Shown one piece after another: positions 17,359 to 26,639 of a DNA stretch of 64,000 nucleotides (position 1 is the stretch's first letter; every line of letters begins with the position of its first letter). This stretch comes from Vicinamibacterales bacterium (GTDB taxonomy: Bacteria > Acidobacteriota > Vicinamibacteria > Vicinamibacterales > UBA2999). The position numbers and the translations under genes are program-made. The DNA lies in the NCBI GenBank assembly GCA_041394705.1, contig JAWKHS010000025.1, forward strand, positions 1 through 64,000, read 5' to 3'. Below the pieces are notes generated by a model that had not been told where the DNA came from, searched no databases, and saw only the letters and a list, made by a program, of their open reading frames with translations.

Positions 17359-18415
17359 CACGGCGTCCGGCGATCGGCGATACGTCCCGCAGCTCGACGG
17401 CCTGCGCGCGGTCTCGGTCGCCGCCGTCGCGTACTCCCACTGGCTGCCGGCCTACCAGGTCGGCGTCCCGTTCGGCGCCGGCGTCCACCTGTTCTTCGTC
17501 CTGAGCGGCCTCCTCATCACGCGCATCCTGCTCGGGCTGCGCGACGAGCCGGCCCGCGGCCGGGCCGTCGTCCGCTTCTACCTGCGCCGGGCGCTGCGCC
17601 TGTTTCCGGCGTTCTACACCGTGCTGGGGTTGGCGTGGCTCGCCGGGGTGCCGCTCGTGGCCGCCACGTGGCCCTGGCACGCGGCGTATCTGTCGAACGT
17701 CTACATCGCCAGGCAGGCGGCGTGGCAGGGCCACCTGAGTCACTTCTGGTCCCTGGCGGTCGAGGAGCAGTTCTACCTCGTCTGGCCGTGGCTCGTGGTC
17801 TGGGCGCCGGCGCGATGGCTCGGACCGATCTTCGTCGCGACCGTCGCCGCCGGACCGCTGGCCAGGACGGCCGCAGCCGCGCGCGGATTGAGCGAGCCGT
17901 TCTGGGCGCTGGTCCCGGCAGGCAGCGCCGATTCGCTGGGCGCCGGCGCGCTCGTCGCCTGGACGCTCTGGGCCCCGCGCACTCGCGACCGCGCGCGACC
18001 GATCTGGGGGTGGGCGTGCGTCGCGGGCCTCGGCCTGTGGCTGGGCATGCGCGTCGTCGAAGCCGGCGGCTTCCTGCTGCCGGCCGCGGTGGCGGCCTGG
18101 CGCCAGGTGGCGCAGGCGGCGGTGTTCGCCTGGATCGTCCACCGCGCGTGGGACGGCGTCGGCGGCCTGCCCGGGCGGGTGCTCTCGCACCCGGCGGCAA
18201 TCGCGATCGGCCGCATCAGCTACGGCATCTACCTCGTGCACGCCTTCGCGCCGCTCGCGCTCGACTCCGGGCTGCAGCGGGCGGGCGTGAGCTGGGCGGC
18301 CCCGTGGCCGTCGCCCGCGCGCGCCGCCGCGTCGTGGGTGGTGACGATCGGGCTGGCCGCGCTCCTGTGGCGCGCCGTCGAAGCCCCGGCGCATCGCCTG
18401 AAGTCGAGGCTCTGA
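17348..18415 (+). CDS. Membrane acyltransferase, family 3 (OafA-like)
   Basis: 355 residues, about ten membrane segments. The first helix block is YVPQLDGLRAVSVAAVAYSH with the conserved His. HLFFVLSGLLIT and HFWSLAVEEQFYLVWP are the family's signature motifs (Acyl_transf_3). These enzymes move acetyl or other acyl groups across the inner membrane onto sugars of O-antigen, exopolysaccharide or peptidoglycan. GTG 17348 overlaps the previous gene by 11 bases. It ends 23 bases from the convergent GT39 gene. The acceptor is unknown, but the setting suggests surface glycan. Confidence 0.88.
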   Translation: MATDTASGDRRYVPQLDGLRAVSVAAVAYSHWLPAYQVGVPFGAGVHLFFVLSGLLITRILLGLRDEPARGRAVVRFYLRRALRLFPAFYTVLGLAWLAGVPLVAATWPWHAAYLSNVYIARQAAWQGHLSHFWSLAVEEQFYLVWPWLVVWAPARWLGPIFVATVAAGPLARTAAAARGLSEPFWALVPAGSADSLGAGALVAWTLWAPRTRDRARPIWGWACVAGLGLWLGMRVVEAGGFLLPAAVAAWRQVAQAAVFAWIVHRAWDGVGGLPGRVLSHPAAIAIGRISYGIYLVHAFAPLALDSGLQRAGVSWAAPWPSPARAAASWVVTIGLAALLWRAVEAPAHRLKSRL

Positions 18416-18438
18416 TCGGCCGCGGGCGGCTCGTCCCG

Positions 18439-19902
18439 TCAGCGCGGCGCCGACGCCCGTGGGGACCGCGGCTCGCAGACGACGACGTCCCCGCCGCCCA
18501 GGGTGCCGGGGAAGCGCCGGACGTCGCGGCAGTCGCGGGTCATCCGCTCGACGAGGGCCGGGTCGTGCCAGAACTCGATGAGCGTGTGCACGGCCAGCAC
18601 GTCACGGGCGCCCGCGACCTCGCGCTGCCACGCCTCGTCGGTCTCGGCGCACGGCCAGGGCCGCTCGAAGTACCGCTGCAGCGGCAGGCAGATCGCGCCG
18701 GCGCCCACCACCGTCCGTCCGTTCGCCGACGCCGCGTCGAGCATGGCGAGCGGGGCCTCGAAGTCCTGCTTCGGCACGGTGGCGTTCCTCGCGAGCGCGG
18801 CCGCTGCGCCCGGCGCCAGCGTGAGCAGCAGGGCGACGAGCGCCGCGCCGTAGGCCGCCGGCGCCCGGCCGCCCAGCCGCCCGGCGATCCCGCGGGCGAG
18901 GAGCGACGCGCCGAACGCGACGAAGATCGCCGCCGCGCCCGAGAGGTTGAACACGAAGCGCGGCCGGATCGGCTGGCCCATCAGCGCCGTCAGCCCGACC
19001 GTCGTCACCGCCGGCATCACGAGCAGCCAGACGACGAACGGCCGGGACCGCAGCAGCGCCAGCCCCCCGGCCACGGCCGACACCACCGCCACGAGCAACC
19101 CGAGGACGCCGAAGCCCTCCGTGACCCCGCGGACCAGGTCGCCGGCCGCGCGGCCGGCCGTCGCCACTTTCGCGGCCTGGGGCGGCGCCTTCTCTGCGAA
19201 GGTCGCGAGGAGCGCCGGCACGTACGGCGCGTAGGTGACGGCAATGAGGCCGATCGTGACGGCCCACATCACGGCGAGGCGCGACGGCGCGTAGCGCCGG
19301 GCCTCCCGCGCGCCGAACACCCACGCCCCGGCGACCGTCAGGACATGGGCGACCAGCACGAACGCCATCGTCAGGTGCGTGTAGACCCCAGCCACGGCGC
19401 ACGCCACGTACGCGGCTTCGATCCGCCGGTCGTGCCGCTCCGCGAGGCGCAGCAGGAGCGCGGTCGAGAGCAGCGTGAACGTCGCGAGCATCGTGTACCC
19501 GCGCGCGTTCTGCGAAAACCACACGTGGTGGCTCGACGTGGCCACGAGCACGGCCGCGGCCAGCGCCTCGGTCCTCGAGAGGAGCAGCCGTCCGGCGTCC
19601 CACACCGTCCAGACGGCGACGACGCCGAAGACGACGGCCGGCAGGCGCAAGGCCCAGGGCGACTCGCCGAAGGCGCCGATCGAGGCGTGGGAAAGCACGC
19701 TGTAGAGGGGATGCTGGTTGACGCCGGGAAAGTCGGTGAGGATCGTGGCCAGCGGCTGCCGGACCGAGATGACGAGCGTCGCGATCTCGTCGTACCAGAG
19801 CTGCGCGTCCAGCCCCGGCAGGCGCAGCAGCGCCGCGATGGCCAGCACCATGGCCACCGCGACCGCGAACGGGCCCTCCGGCTCGTCAGTCCTCGACGAC
19901 AT
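18439..19902 (-). CDS. GT39-type membrane glycosyltransferase
   Basis: 487 residues with about ten hydrophobic segments. The first loop has AQLWYDEIATLVISVRQPLA, which carries the Asp-Glu pair typical of GT-C enzymes of the PMT/ArnT type that use polyprenyl-phosphate sugars. NQHPLYSVLSHASIGAFGES follows, with the conserved HPxxY segment. It ends the second minus-strand sugar unit, and its ATG at 19902 overlaps the end of the flavoprotein gene by 17 bases. The frame is open further upstream, but that part is antisense noise. Donor and acceptor are unknown. Confidence 0.78.
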   Translation of the reverse strand: MSSRTDEPEGPFAVAVAMVLAIAALLRLPGLDAQLWYDEIATLVISVRQPLATILTDFPGVNQHPLYSVLSHASIGAFGESPWALRLPAVVFGVVAVWTVWDAGRLLLSRTEALAAAVLVATSSHHVWFSQNARGYTMLATFTLLSTALLLRLAERHDRRIEAAYVACAVAGVYTHLTMAFVLVAHVLTVAGAWVFGAREARRYAPSRLAVMWAVTIGLIAVTYAPYVPALLATFAEKAPPQAAKVATAGRAAGDLVRGVTEGFGVLGLLVAVVSAVAGGLALLRSRPFVVWLLVMPAVTTVGLTALMGQPIRPRFVFNLSGAAAIFVAFGASLLARGIAGRLGGRAPAAYGAALVALLLTLAPGAAAALARNATVPKQDFEAPLAMLDAASANGRTVVGAGAICLPLQRYFERPWPCAETDEAWQREVAGARDVLAVHTLIEFWHDPALVERMTRDCRDVRRFPGTLGGGDVVVCEPRSPRASAPR

Positions 19903-21310
19903 TCGACTCGAAGGTCGTCCGGGCCGCGGCCCATGCCGCGCGATCGAGGTCGCCGGACGGCCGCAGGCACTCGGCGAGCGCGTAGGCCATGGCCATCGTG
20001 TGGTGCGTGTTGTCGTGCACGAAGAGGCCCTGGCGGCCGAAGGTGACGAGACCGTCCAGGCGGGACACCCATGCGTCGAGACCGTCGAAGGCCTGGCGGT
20101 AGCCCTCGGTGTACAGGGGATACGCGAACGGCAGCCGTTCGACGTGGACGCCCGCCACCGGGGGCAGCGGGCCCAGACCGGCCGCATCGATGTCACGGCG
20201 GAACAGGTCGAGGAGGCCCGTGTCGGACATCGACCACTCCTCGCCCTGGAAGGCGCACGGCAGCTCCGCGCACAGCACGGTGCGGCCTGGACGCTCGACC
20301 AGCCCGTAACGTTTCGGCTCGGACATCCGGCTGATGCGGATGTGCGACTCGGGGAAGTAGTGCGCGTCGAACTCCGTGAAGTAGTCGGCTTCCAGCGTCA
20401 CGTAGACGAGCACCATCGCGCGGTATCCCAGACCCGCGGTGGCCTGGAGCGGCGGCGCCTCGCCCGTGCCCTCGACGAGGCGTGCCAGCACCGGCAGCGG
20501 GATGGTCGAGAGCACCTGGCGCGACGGAAACCGCCGCTCCTGGCCGTCCACGACCGCCGTCACCCCGGTGATGCGGTGGCCGTCGCCCGTCACCGCGCGC
20601 ACCTCGGCCTGCAGCACCACCTCGGCGCCCGCGCCCGTCGCGGCCGCAGCGAACGCATCGGCAATCTGTCCGAAGCCGCGCCGCGGATAGAAGAAGCGGC
20701 CGGCGCCCGGCGGTTTCAGGCCGGGCACGGCGCCCAGCACGCGCCGGACCATCTTGCCCAGCGACGAGTTGGCGACGCGGCGCCGCGCCTGCTCCGCGTC
20801 GAGCGCGTCCGGCGGCAGGCCCCAGAGCTTCTGCGCGTAGGGGAAATAGAACTCGCGGCAGATGGTCTTGCCGAGGCCGCGCTCGAGGAGCGATGCGAAG
20901 GTCGGCGGGTCCGCGGCGGGCGCGAAGCGCTTCGTGAGGGCGTCGCCGACGACGCCGAGGGCGAAGGCCGGCGGCAGGCGGAGCGCCAGGTCGAGAGGCT
21001 TGAGCGGGAAGTGGACCCAGCGGCCCTGGAGCCGGATGCGGCCGTGGCGCGGACGATCGAGGAGGTCGGCGCCGAGCAGCGTCTTGATGTCGGCGAGGAG
21101 CGCCGGCGCGCAACTGGGGTGCAGCCGATGGCTCCCGAAGTCCACGGGGATGCCGTCGAGGACGAAGCTGCCGGCGTTGCCGCCGACGCGGGTGCCGCGC
21201 TCGAGCACGGTCACCGCGCCCCAGCCCTGGCGCGCGAGCTGGTAGGCGGCGGCGAGGCCGGCGGGACCTCCGCCGAGGATCACGATGGGATGACGGGAAC
21301 GGTCGGTCAT
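19886..21310 (-). CDS. FAD-dependent oxidoreductase, UDP-galactopyranose mutase-like (second copy)
   Basis: 474 residues with IVILGGGPAGLAAAYQLARQ at the N-terminus and the flavin block VGGNAGSFVLDGIPVDFGSHRLHPS. It is a paralogue of the 6393-7865 protein: both have the GGGPAG motif, the FDxGxHR pattern and a WVHFPLKP or FFDYPLKA block at the same place. It probably acts on an NDP-sugar or a lipid-linked sugar. The ATG at 21310 overlaps the stop of the following membrane protein gene (21307-21310), so the two are coupled. The reaction is not certain. Confidence 0.78.
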   Translation of the reverse strand: MTDRSRHPIVILGGGPAGLAAAYQLARQGWGAVTVLERGTRVGGNAGSFVLDGIPVDFGSHRLHPSCAPALLADIKTLLGADLLDRPRHGRIRLQGRWVHFPLKPLDLALRLPPAFALGVVGDALTKRFAPAADPPTFASLLERGLGKTICREFYFPYAQKLWGLPPDALDAEQARRRVANSSLGKMVRRVLGAVPGLKPPGAGRFFYPRRGFGQIADAFAAAATGAGAEVVLQAEVRAVTGDGHRITGVTAVVDGQERRFPSRQVLSTIPLPVLARLVEGTGEAPPLQATAGLGYRAMVLVYVTLEADYFTEFDAHYFPESHIRISRMSEPKRYGLVERPGRTVLCAELPCAFQGEEWSMSDTGLLDLFRRDIDAAGLGPLPPVAGVHVERLPFAYPLYTEGYRQAFDGLDAWVSRLDGLVTFGRQGLFVHDNTHHTMAMAYALAECLRPSGDLDRAAWAAARTTFESNVVED

Positions 21311-22239
21311 GGACGCTGGGGCGTGGACGCCAGGCGCGCGCGGGTCACGCCGAGCGCGCTGCCGACGGCCAGGCCGAGAAGCCCGCTGGCGATCAGCACG
21401 CCCTGCCACAACAGGCCGGCGGCGAACACCAGGGCGCTCGGGGCGCCGAAGGGGGAGAGCAGCGACACCAGCGCCGCTTCACGCACGCCGATGCCCCCGA
21501 GGCTGATCGGCAGGATCGCGACGATCTTCGAGAGCGGCCACGCGACGAACCACGGCGCCACGCCGACATCGAGGCCGAGATCCCGCGCGAGCCAGACGTT
21601 GGTCAGCACGAAGGCCGACTGCACGGTGGCGGTGACGGCCACCGCGGCGCCGATGGCGCCGGCCCGGTCCCGGACGTGGCCGGCCAGCCGCGCGAGCGTC
21701 GCGCCCAGGCTGGCGCCGCGCCGGCGTGCCAGCACGACGAGACCGCCCGCGAGCGCGGCGGCGGCGACGGCGCCGGCGGCCAGGAGCGTCCAGCGCACGC
21801 GGACGTCGGCCGTGCGCAGGGCGGGCGGAAGCCCGGCCACGAGGGCGCCGACGGCGATGAGGGCGCCGAGCGTGGCGGTGTCGATCAGGCGGTCGAGGAC
21901 GCTGGCGACGGTCGCCGAGGTGCCGTTCACGCCGTGCGGCAGCAGGTAGGTGGCGCGCACCACGTCGCCCCCGGCCACCCCCGGCAGGCCCAGGTTGGCG
22001 ACGAGGCCGGCGAAGTGGGCCCGGAGGCAGAGCCCGAGCGTCGCCTGCGGATCCTGGAGCAGCCAGCGGTATTTCGCGGCGTTCAGCGCATGTCCGGCCA
22101 GGAAGACGGCGAGGCTCGCCACCCAGACGGCGCCGCTCACCTCGGCGAACGCCTCGCGAAGGCCGGAGGCCGAGGCCACCGAGACCAGCACCACGACGAC
22201 GGACACCGAGACGGCCGCCCGGACGACCCAGCGCAGCAT
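21307..22239 (-). CDS. LPG_synthase_TM (UPF0104/AglD-like) membrane protein
   Basis: 310 residues, seven or eight membrane segments. Characteristic motifs are HALNAAKYRWLL, NLGLPGVAGGDVVRATYLL and ASVLDRLIDTATL, then a C-terminal LPISLGGIGVREAALVSLL, all marks of the lysylphosphatidylglycerol synthase transmembrane family. Members either flip or process lipid-linked intermediates or help transfer sugars. It lies between a polyprenol-type GT2 and a flavoprotein, so handling of a lipid-linked sugar is a reasonable guess. I start it at ATG 22239, five bases after the GT2 stop. Confidence 0.85.
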   Translation of the reverse strand: MLRWVVRAAVSVSVVVVLVSVASASGLREAFAEVSGAVWVASLAVFLAGHALNAAKYRWLLQDPQATLGLCLRAHFAGLVANLGLPGVAGGDVVRATYLLPHGVNGTSATVASVLDRLIDTATLGALIAVGALVAGLPPALRTADVRVRWTLLAAGAVAAAALAGGLVVLARRRGASLGATLARLAGHVRDRAGAIGAAVAVTATVQSAFVLTNVWLARDLGLDVGVAPWFVAWPLSKIVAILPISLGGIGVREAALVSLLSPFGAPSALVFAAGLLWQGVLIASGLLGLAVGSALGVTRARLASTPQRP

Positions 22240-22244
22240 GCCGA

Positions 22245-23204
22245 TCAGGCCTGCGGCCCGCGCGTGAGCTGGAGGCGCGCGATCATGTCCGCGAGCAGGC
22301 CGACGGACCACACCACGATGGCCGACAGGAAGGCCATGACCGCCGTTTCCGAGAGGTTCATCAGGTAGATGTCCTGCGCGAGCTTGGCGATCCCGATCGC
22401 GAAGAGGACGGCCCCGACCGGCAGGAAGACCTTCAGCGGGTTGAAGAGCACGATGGCCCGCACCACGAGCAGGATGAAGTTGCCGAAGTCCGACGGCCGG
22501 ATCTTCGACCGGCCCGTTCGCACGGCGTAGTCGATGGGCTCGTAGATCACCTCGTAGCCGTTGGCCAGCATCGCCATCGTGATGGTGCTCGTGAACGAGA
22601 AGCCCATGGGCAGCAGCGGCAGGAAGTGCAGCAGGACGGACCGCCGCATGATGCGCTGCCCGGAGTTGAGGTCCGGGATGCGGCGGCCCACCAGGTAGCT
22701 GGCCAGCCGGTTCAAGAACCACTTCGGTGGGCGCCGTACCCAGCTGACGCCGGCCGACGACAGCGGTCGCGAGCCGACCACCATGTCGGCCGTGGCCATG
22801 TGCGCGAAGAGGCGGGGAATCGCTTCCGGCGGGTAGGTGCAGTCGGCGTCGATGATGAGGACGCAGTCGGCCTTTGTGCCGAGGATGCCCGTCTTCAGGG
22901 CCGCGCCGTAGCCCTTGTTCACCGGGTGCGCGACCACGCGGGCGCCGGCGGCGCGGGCCTCGGCCGCGGTGCGATCGGCGGACCCGTCATCGACCACGAC
23001 GAGCTCGGACCGGCAGGCCATGCCCGACAGCACCGTCTGCACCCGCTCGACGGTCGATCGGATGCCGCCTTCCTCATTGAAGGCGGGGATGATGACGGCC
23101 AGGTCTGGCGGTGGGGCCGGGGCGGCGATCGGTGCGGCGTGTCCCGCGACGGCGGCGTCCGACGACGCGCCGGCCGGCGTCCGCAGGGTGTCGACCGTGC
23201 TCAT
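22245..23204 (-). CDS. Glycosyltransferase family 2, polyprenol-phosphate sugar synthase type
   Basis: 319 residues. LAVIIPAFNEEGGIRSTVER opens the GT-A domain, VVVDDGSADRT and IIDADCTYPPEAIPRL hold the nucleotide- and metal-binding DDG and DAD, and VGSRPL and GQRIMRRS follow. Two C-terminal membrane segments (about 235-310) match the DPM1/ArnC-like group that makes polyprenyl-phosphate sugars. It probably supplies the GT39 enzyme of the same unit. I use ATG 23204; an earlier in-frame start at 23306 would add a low-complexity Arg-rich stretch. No strong Shine-Dalgarno. Confidence 0.85.
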   Translation of the reverse strand: MSTVDTLRTPAGASSDAAVAGHAAPIAAPAPPPDLAVIIPAFNEEGGIRSTVERVQTVLSGMACRSELVVVDDGSADRTAAEARAAGARVVAHPVNKGYGAALKTGILGTKADCVLIIDADCTYPPEAIPRLFAHMATADMVVGSRPLSSAGVSWVRRPPKWFLNRLASYLVGRRIPDLNSGQRIMRRSVLLHFLPLLPMGFSFTSTITMAMLANGYEVIYEPIDYAVRTGRSKIRPSDFGNFILLVVRAIVLFNPLKVFLPVGAVLFAIGIAKLAQDIYLMNLSETAVMAFLSAIVVWSVGLLADMIARLQLTRGPQA

Positions 23205-23641
23205 CGGCGGTCCGCCCGTCGTGGACGTGCGGCCGGCCGGTCGATGGCGCGTCCCATCCCTGGTCCTTCCTCGAATATGGCTCGATACTCTCGGTCGTCG
23301 CCGCACGGCGCCCCGGCCGCGCCGTCGCTGGGTGCGGCGCCGCCTCGTGGCCGTCGGGGCCGGGCGATGCGCATCGGAACGGGGATCGTACCACAGGGGC
23401 CCCGTGCAATCGTGGGCGCGCGGTCAGGAAAGTCCCGTCGAATCGCGCGTGCGAGGCTCGTTCGTCGATGCCCTTCCCGGCAGCGCCGCGCGTTGGTGCG
23501 CCGAGGTGTGCCGGACGAGCGGATGGTCGAGGCGGCGGACCCGCGGGCGCAGCCGCCCGTGTCGGCCTCGAGGGCGACCGGAGCGGAACGCACCCGTTGT
23601 ACGATGCTGTCGGCCGACCTGGCGTCGCCGAGGCTCCTCTG
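23205..23641. promoter_or_regulatory. Divergent intergenic region between two sugar units
   Basis: A 437-base gap. It is non-coding as far as I can judge: the open frames across it are Arg/Pro-rich artefacts. It has a TACGAT -10-like element on the plus strand (23600-23605), an exact 12-base palindrome CGATGCGCATCG (23365-23376) that could be an operator, and GGGGCCCC (23397-23404). No strong -35 is visible in either direction. Confidence 0.5.
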
Positions 23642-25072
23642 ATGACACACCGCGTCCGCTCGCCGCTGCTCCTCGCCCTCCTCGCGGTGCCGATCGCCGT
23701 CATGCTGGGTTCGGCCTTCCGCAACCAGCTGACCGAGGTGCGCATCACCGTCGATCCGACCCGCCAGTTCCAGACCATTCACGGGTGGGAGACGGTCGCG
23801 CAGGCCTCGGTCAACGAGCTCGCGAAGTACGACAACCGGCAGGAAGTGCTCGACGAGCTGTTCGACAAGGCCGTGGAGTTCGGCCTGACGCGGCTTCGAC
23901 TGGGCGTGCCGGCGTCGATCGAGAACGTCCGGGACTTCAAGGCGGAGCTCGCGGCCGGCCGGATCAGCCGCGAGGAGGAACGCTGCGCCCGCTACTCGAC
24001 GGTCAACGACAACGACGATCCCTTCGTGCTCGACTCCAGCCGGTTCATCTGGTCGCACCTGGACTCGCAGGTGCGGGACGTCGTGCTGCCGCTGGCCAGC
24101 CGCCTCGAGGCCCGCGGCGAGAAGCTGTGGGTGAACGTCCAGTACACGGCGTTCACCGACCTGCTGTGCCGGGGCTACGGCTACGATCACGATCGGCCCG
24201 AGGAGTACGCCGAGTTCGCGCTCGCCGTCTACCAGCATCTGCGCGACACGTTCGGCATCGTGCCAGATTCGTGGGAGATCATGCTCGAGCCCGACAACAC
24301 GCAGGTCTGGACGCCGGAGCGGCTGGCGGAGGCGACGGCCGCCGCGTCGCGCCGGCTCGCCGACGCCGGCTTCACCCCGTCGTTCGTGGCCACGGGCGTG
24401 ACCAGCGCGTCCAACGCGCTGCCCTACTTCGCGCCCCTCTGGGCGCGGACCGAGCTCCGCCCGTTCGTGCGGGAGCTGTCCTATCACCGCTACATCGGCG
24501 CCACCGCCGAGACCATCGCCGCCATCGGCGACTTCTCCCGCGCGGAGGGCGTCCCGACGGCCATGCTCGAGAAACTCAACGCCGGCGCCGACGAGCTGTA
24601 CCAGGACCTGACCGCCGGGAACGTCTCGGCCTGGCAGCAGTACGCGCTGTCGTGGCCGGGCGTGGACAACGGCGACCACTACTTCATCCTCGACCCGTCG
24701 AAGCCCCCAGGCGAGCGCGCGCTGCTCTCGTCGTCGGGCTGGTACCTGCGCCAATACTTCCGGGCCCTCAGGCCCGGGGCGGTGCGGATCGGGGCGTCGA
24801 GCACCGACAGCGGGTTCAGACCGGTGGCGGCCGTGAACACCGGCGATCGCACCGCGGTCGTCGTGCGGGCGATGCGCGCGGGCCTCCTGACGCTGGCCGG
24901 CCTGCCGCCCGGCACCTACGTGACCTCGTGCTGGACCGATCGGGCGAGCTGGGACCGCGAACCCGACCCGTGCGCGGGGACCGTGGACGTGGACGACCGC
25001 GGCGAGGCCGTCGTGATGATGCCCGACGCCGGCGTCGTCTCCGCCGTGCGCACCGAGAATGTCGAGCCCTGA
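23642..25072 (+). CDS. Exported glycoside hydrolase, GH30-like
   Basis: 476 residues. An N-terminal hydrophobic segment (about 8-24) acts as a signal peptide or anchor. The first domain strand RQFQTIHGWETVAQAS is the FQxIxGxG-type opening of GH30/GH-A clan enzymes. A TIM barrel follows with Glu216 in IMLEPDN (proposed acid/base) and Glu310 in AMLEKLN (proposed nucleophile), 94 residues apart. The last 90 residues form a small beta domain. It should cut a beta-linked glycan in the envelope or outside the cell. Its end overlaps the following membrane protein by 14 bases. GH family placement is by eye and could be a neighbour in clan A. Confidence 0.65.
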   Translation: MTHRVRSPLLLALLAVPIAVMLGSAFRNQLTEVRITVDPTRQFQTIHGWETVAQASVNELAKYDNRQEVLDELFDKAVEFGLTRLRLGVPASIENVRDFKAELAAGRISREEERCARYSTVNDNDDPFVLDSSRFIWSHLDSQVRDVVLPLASRLEARGEKLWVNVQYTAFTDLLCRGYGYDHDRPEEYAEFALAVYQHLRDTFGIVPDSWEIMLEPDNTQVWTPERLAEATAAASRRLADAGFTPSFVATGVTSASNALPYFAPLWARTELRPFVRELSYHRYIGATAETIAAIGDFSRAEGVPTAMLEKLNAGADELYQDLTAGNVSAWQQYALSWPGVDNGDHYFILDPSKPPGERALLSSSGWYLRQYFRALRPGAVRIGASSTDSGFRPVAAVNTGDRTAVVVRAMRAGLLTLAGLPPGTYVTSCWTDRASWDREPDPCAGTVDVDDRGEAVVMMPDAGVVSAVRTENVEP

Positions 25073-26540
25073 TCCCTGGCTGGGGCGGCGCCTCGCCGTC
25101 AGCCTGTGGATCGTCCTGGCGCTGCACTTCGCGACGAACATCTCCCGCGAGCTCTATCCGGCGCTGACCCTGGCCGAGCACGGGACGCTGGCCGTCGACG
25201 AGTACGTCGGCCTCCATCCGGACATCTTCGTAGCCCCGTCGGGCCGCGCCTTCATCAACAACAACCCGGGCGCGTCGGTCGTGGCGGCGCTGCCGCTGAT
25301 CGTCGCGCGTCCGCTCCTGTCGGCGGCGGAAGCGGCGGGAAAGCGGCGGCAGGCCGCCGCGCACGGACAGGTGTCGGCCGTCTACGACGACCCGCGGCCC
25401 AACCGCCAGCGCTTCTTCCGCGAGGCCCGCGAGCGAGGGCTCGACCTGAAGTTCGGCGTCGCGGCGGCGGCCTCGGCCGTCGGCGTGATGGCGCCGCTGA
25501 CCGCGCTGCTCGGCTGGCTGATGTTCCGTGTCCTCCGCGACGTGGGGATGGCGCCGGCGCGGGCCGCGATGTACGGCGCGTTGAGCGTGGTCGCCACGCC
25601 CGTGTTCTTCAGGGCGGCGTATCTGAACCACAACCATCTCCTGGGGATCGCCGTGTTCGCGGCCTTCGTGCTGCTCTGGCGGGGCCGCGCGACGACGGCG
25701 ACGCTGGCCGGGGCGGGCGCCCTGGCCGGGGCCGGCGTGACGATGGACTACAGCGGCGTCGTGCCCGCCGCCTTTCTCGGCTGGTGGGCGCTCGTCGAGA
25801 CGCGGGCCGCCGCGGAGGAGCCGCCGGGCGCGGGCCGCCTCGTCCGTCGCGCGGGGGCGTTCGGCGCCGGCGCGGCCGCGCCGCTGGCGGCGCTCCTGGC
25901 CTATCAGTGGTGGGCGTTCGGCGGCCCGCTCACGCTCCCGCAATCGCTCATGCCGCCGACCGAGTTCAGCGTCTACGGCTACAGCGGCATGAGCCTGCCG
26001 CAGGCCGATCTCATCGCGGCCAACCTGTTCGACCCGCGCTTCGGGCTGTTCGCCTTCGCGCCCCTCCTGCTCCTGGCCGTCCCGGGCGCCTGGATGATGC
26101 CGGCCTCGTGGCTCACGCGCCGCCAGACCGCCGCCATTGCCGCTCTCTTCGCGGGATTCCTCCTGTTCTGCAGCGCGAACCAGTTCGCGCGCCTGCAGTG
26201 GAACACGGGCCTTCGCTACCTGTTGCCGCTCGTCCCGTTCTGTTTCCTCTACGCCGTGCCGGTGCTGGAACGGCTGCCGGCGCTCCTGCGCCGGTGGCTG
26301 CTCGTCCTGGCCGTGACGGAAGCCTGGGCGCTGGCGATGGCCCGCGAGAGCGTGCCCGAGTCGCTCCTGCGGATCTTCGTGGCGGGTCCGGAGTTGCCGT
26401 GGCTGACCGTCATCGGCAAGACCGCGCCGCAGTACGTGCCGTTCCTCCAGGGGGCGCCCTCGTCGCTCCCGTTCCTCTTCCTCGGGGCGGCGGCCGTCGC
26501 GGCCCTGTGGTGGCCGCGCCGCTCGGCCGAAACCCAGTAG
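25059..26540 (+). CDS. Polytopic membrane protein, GT-C glycosyltransferase-like
   Basis: 493 residues with about eleven hydrophobic segments. The first loop reads LAEHGTLAVDEYVGLHPDIF and continues APSGRAFINNNPGAS. This is the type of acidic first loop found in GT39/GT87-like enzymes, but I cannot name the family. Later blocks (AAYLNHNHLLGIAVF, DPRFGLFAFAPLLLLAVPGAW, LRYLLPLVPFCFLYAVP) are like GT-C proteins annotated only as hypothetical. It starts inside the GH30-like gene with a 14-base overlap, so the two should be made together. Confidence 0.6.
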   Translation: MSSPDPWLGRRLAVSLWIVLALHFATNISRELYPALTLAEHGTLAVDEYVGLHPDIFVAPSGRAFINNNPGASVVAALPLIVARPLLSAAEAAGKRRQAAAHGQVSAVYDDPRPNRQRFFREARERGLDLKFGVAAAASAVGVMAPLTALLGWLMFRVLRDVGMAPARAAMYGALSVVATPVFFRAAYLNHNHLLGIAVFAAFVLLWRGRATTATLAGAGALAGAGVTMDYSGVVPAAFLGWWALVETRAAAEEPPGAGRLVRRAGAFGAGAAAPLAALLAYQWWAFGGPLTLPQSLMPPTEFSVYGYSGMSLPQADLIAANLFDPRFGLFAFAPLLLLAVPGAWMMPASWLTRRQTAAIAALFAGFLLFCSANQFARLQWNTGLRYLLPLVPFCFLYAVPVLERLPALLRRWLLVLAVTEAWALAMARESVPESLLRIFVAGPELPWLTVIGKTAPQYVPFLQGAPSSLPFLFLGAAAVAALWWPRRSAETQ

Positions 26541-26639
26541 TCACCCGATGCCACCGACCCGCCCCCGCGCGCTCCCCGCCCGTTCACGGGCCTGCACGTC
26601 CTGGCCGTCCGCCCGCGGTCGCCGCGACGGAGCCGGTCG

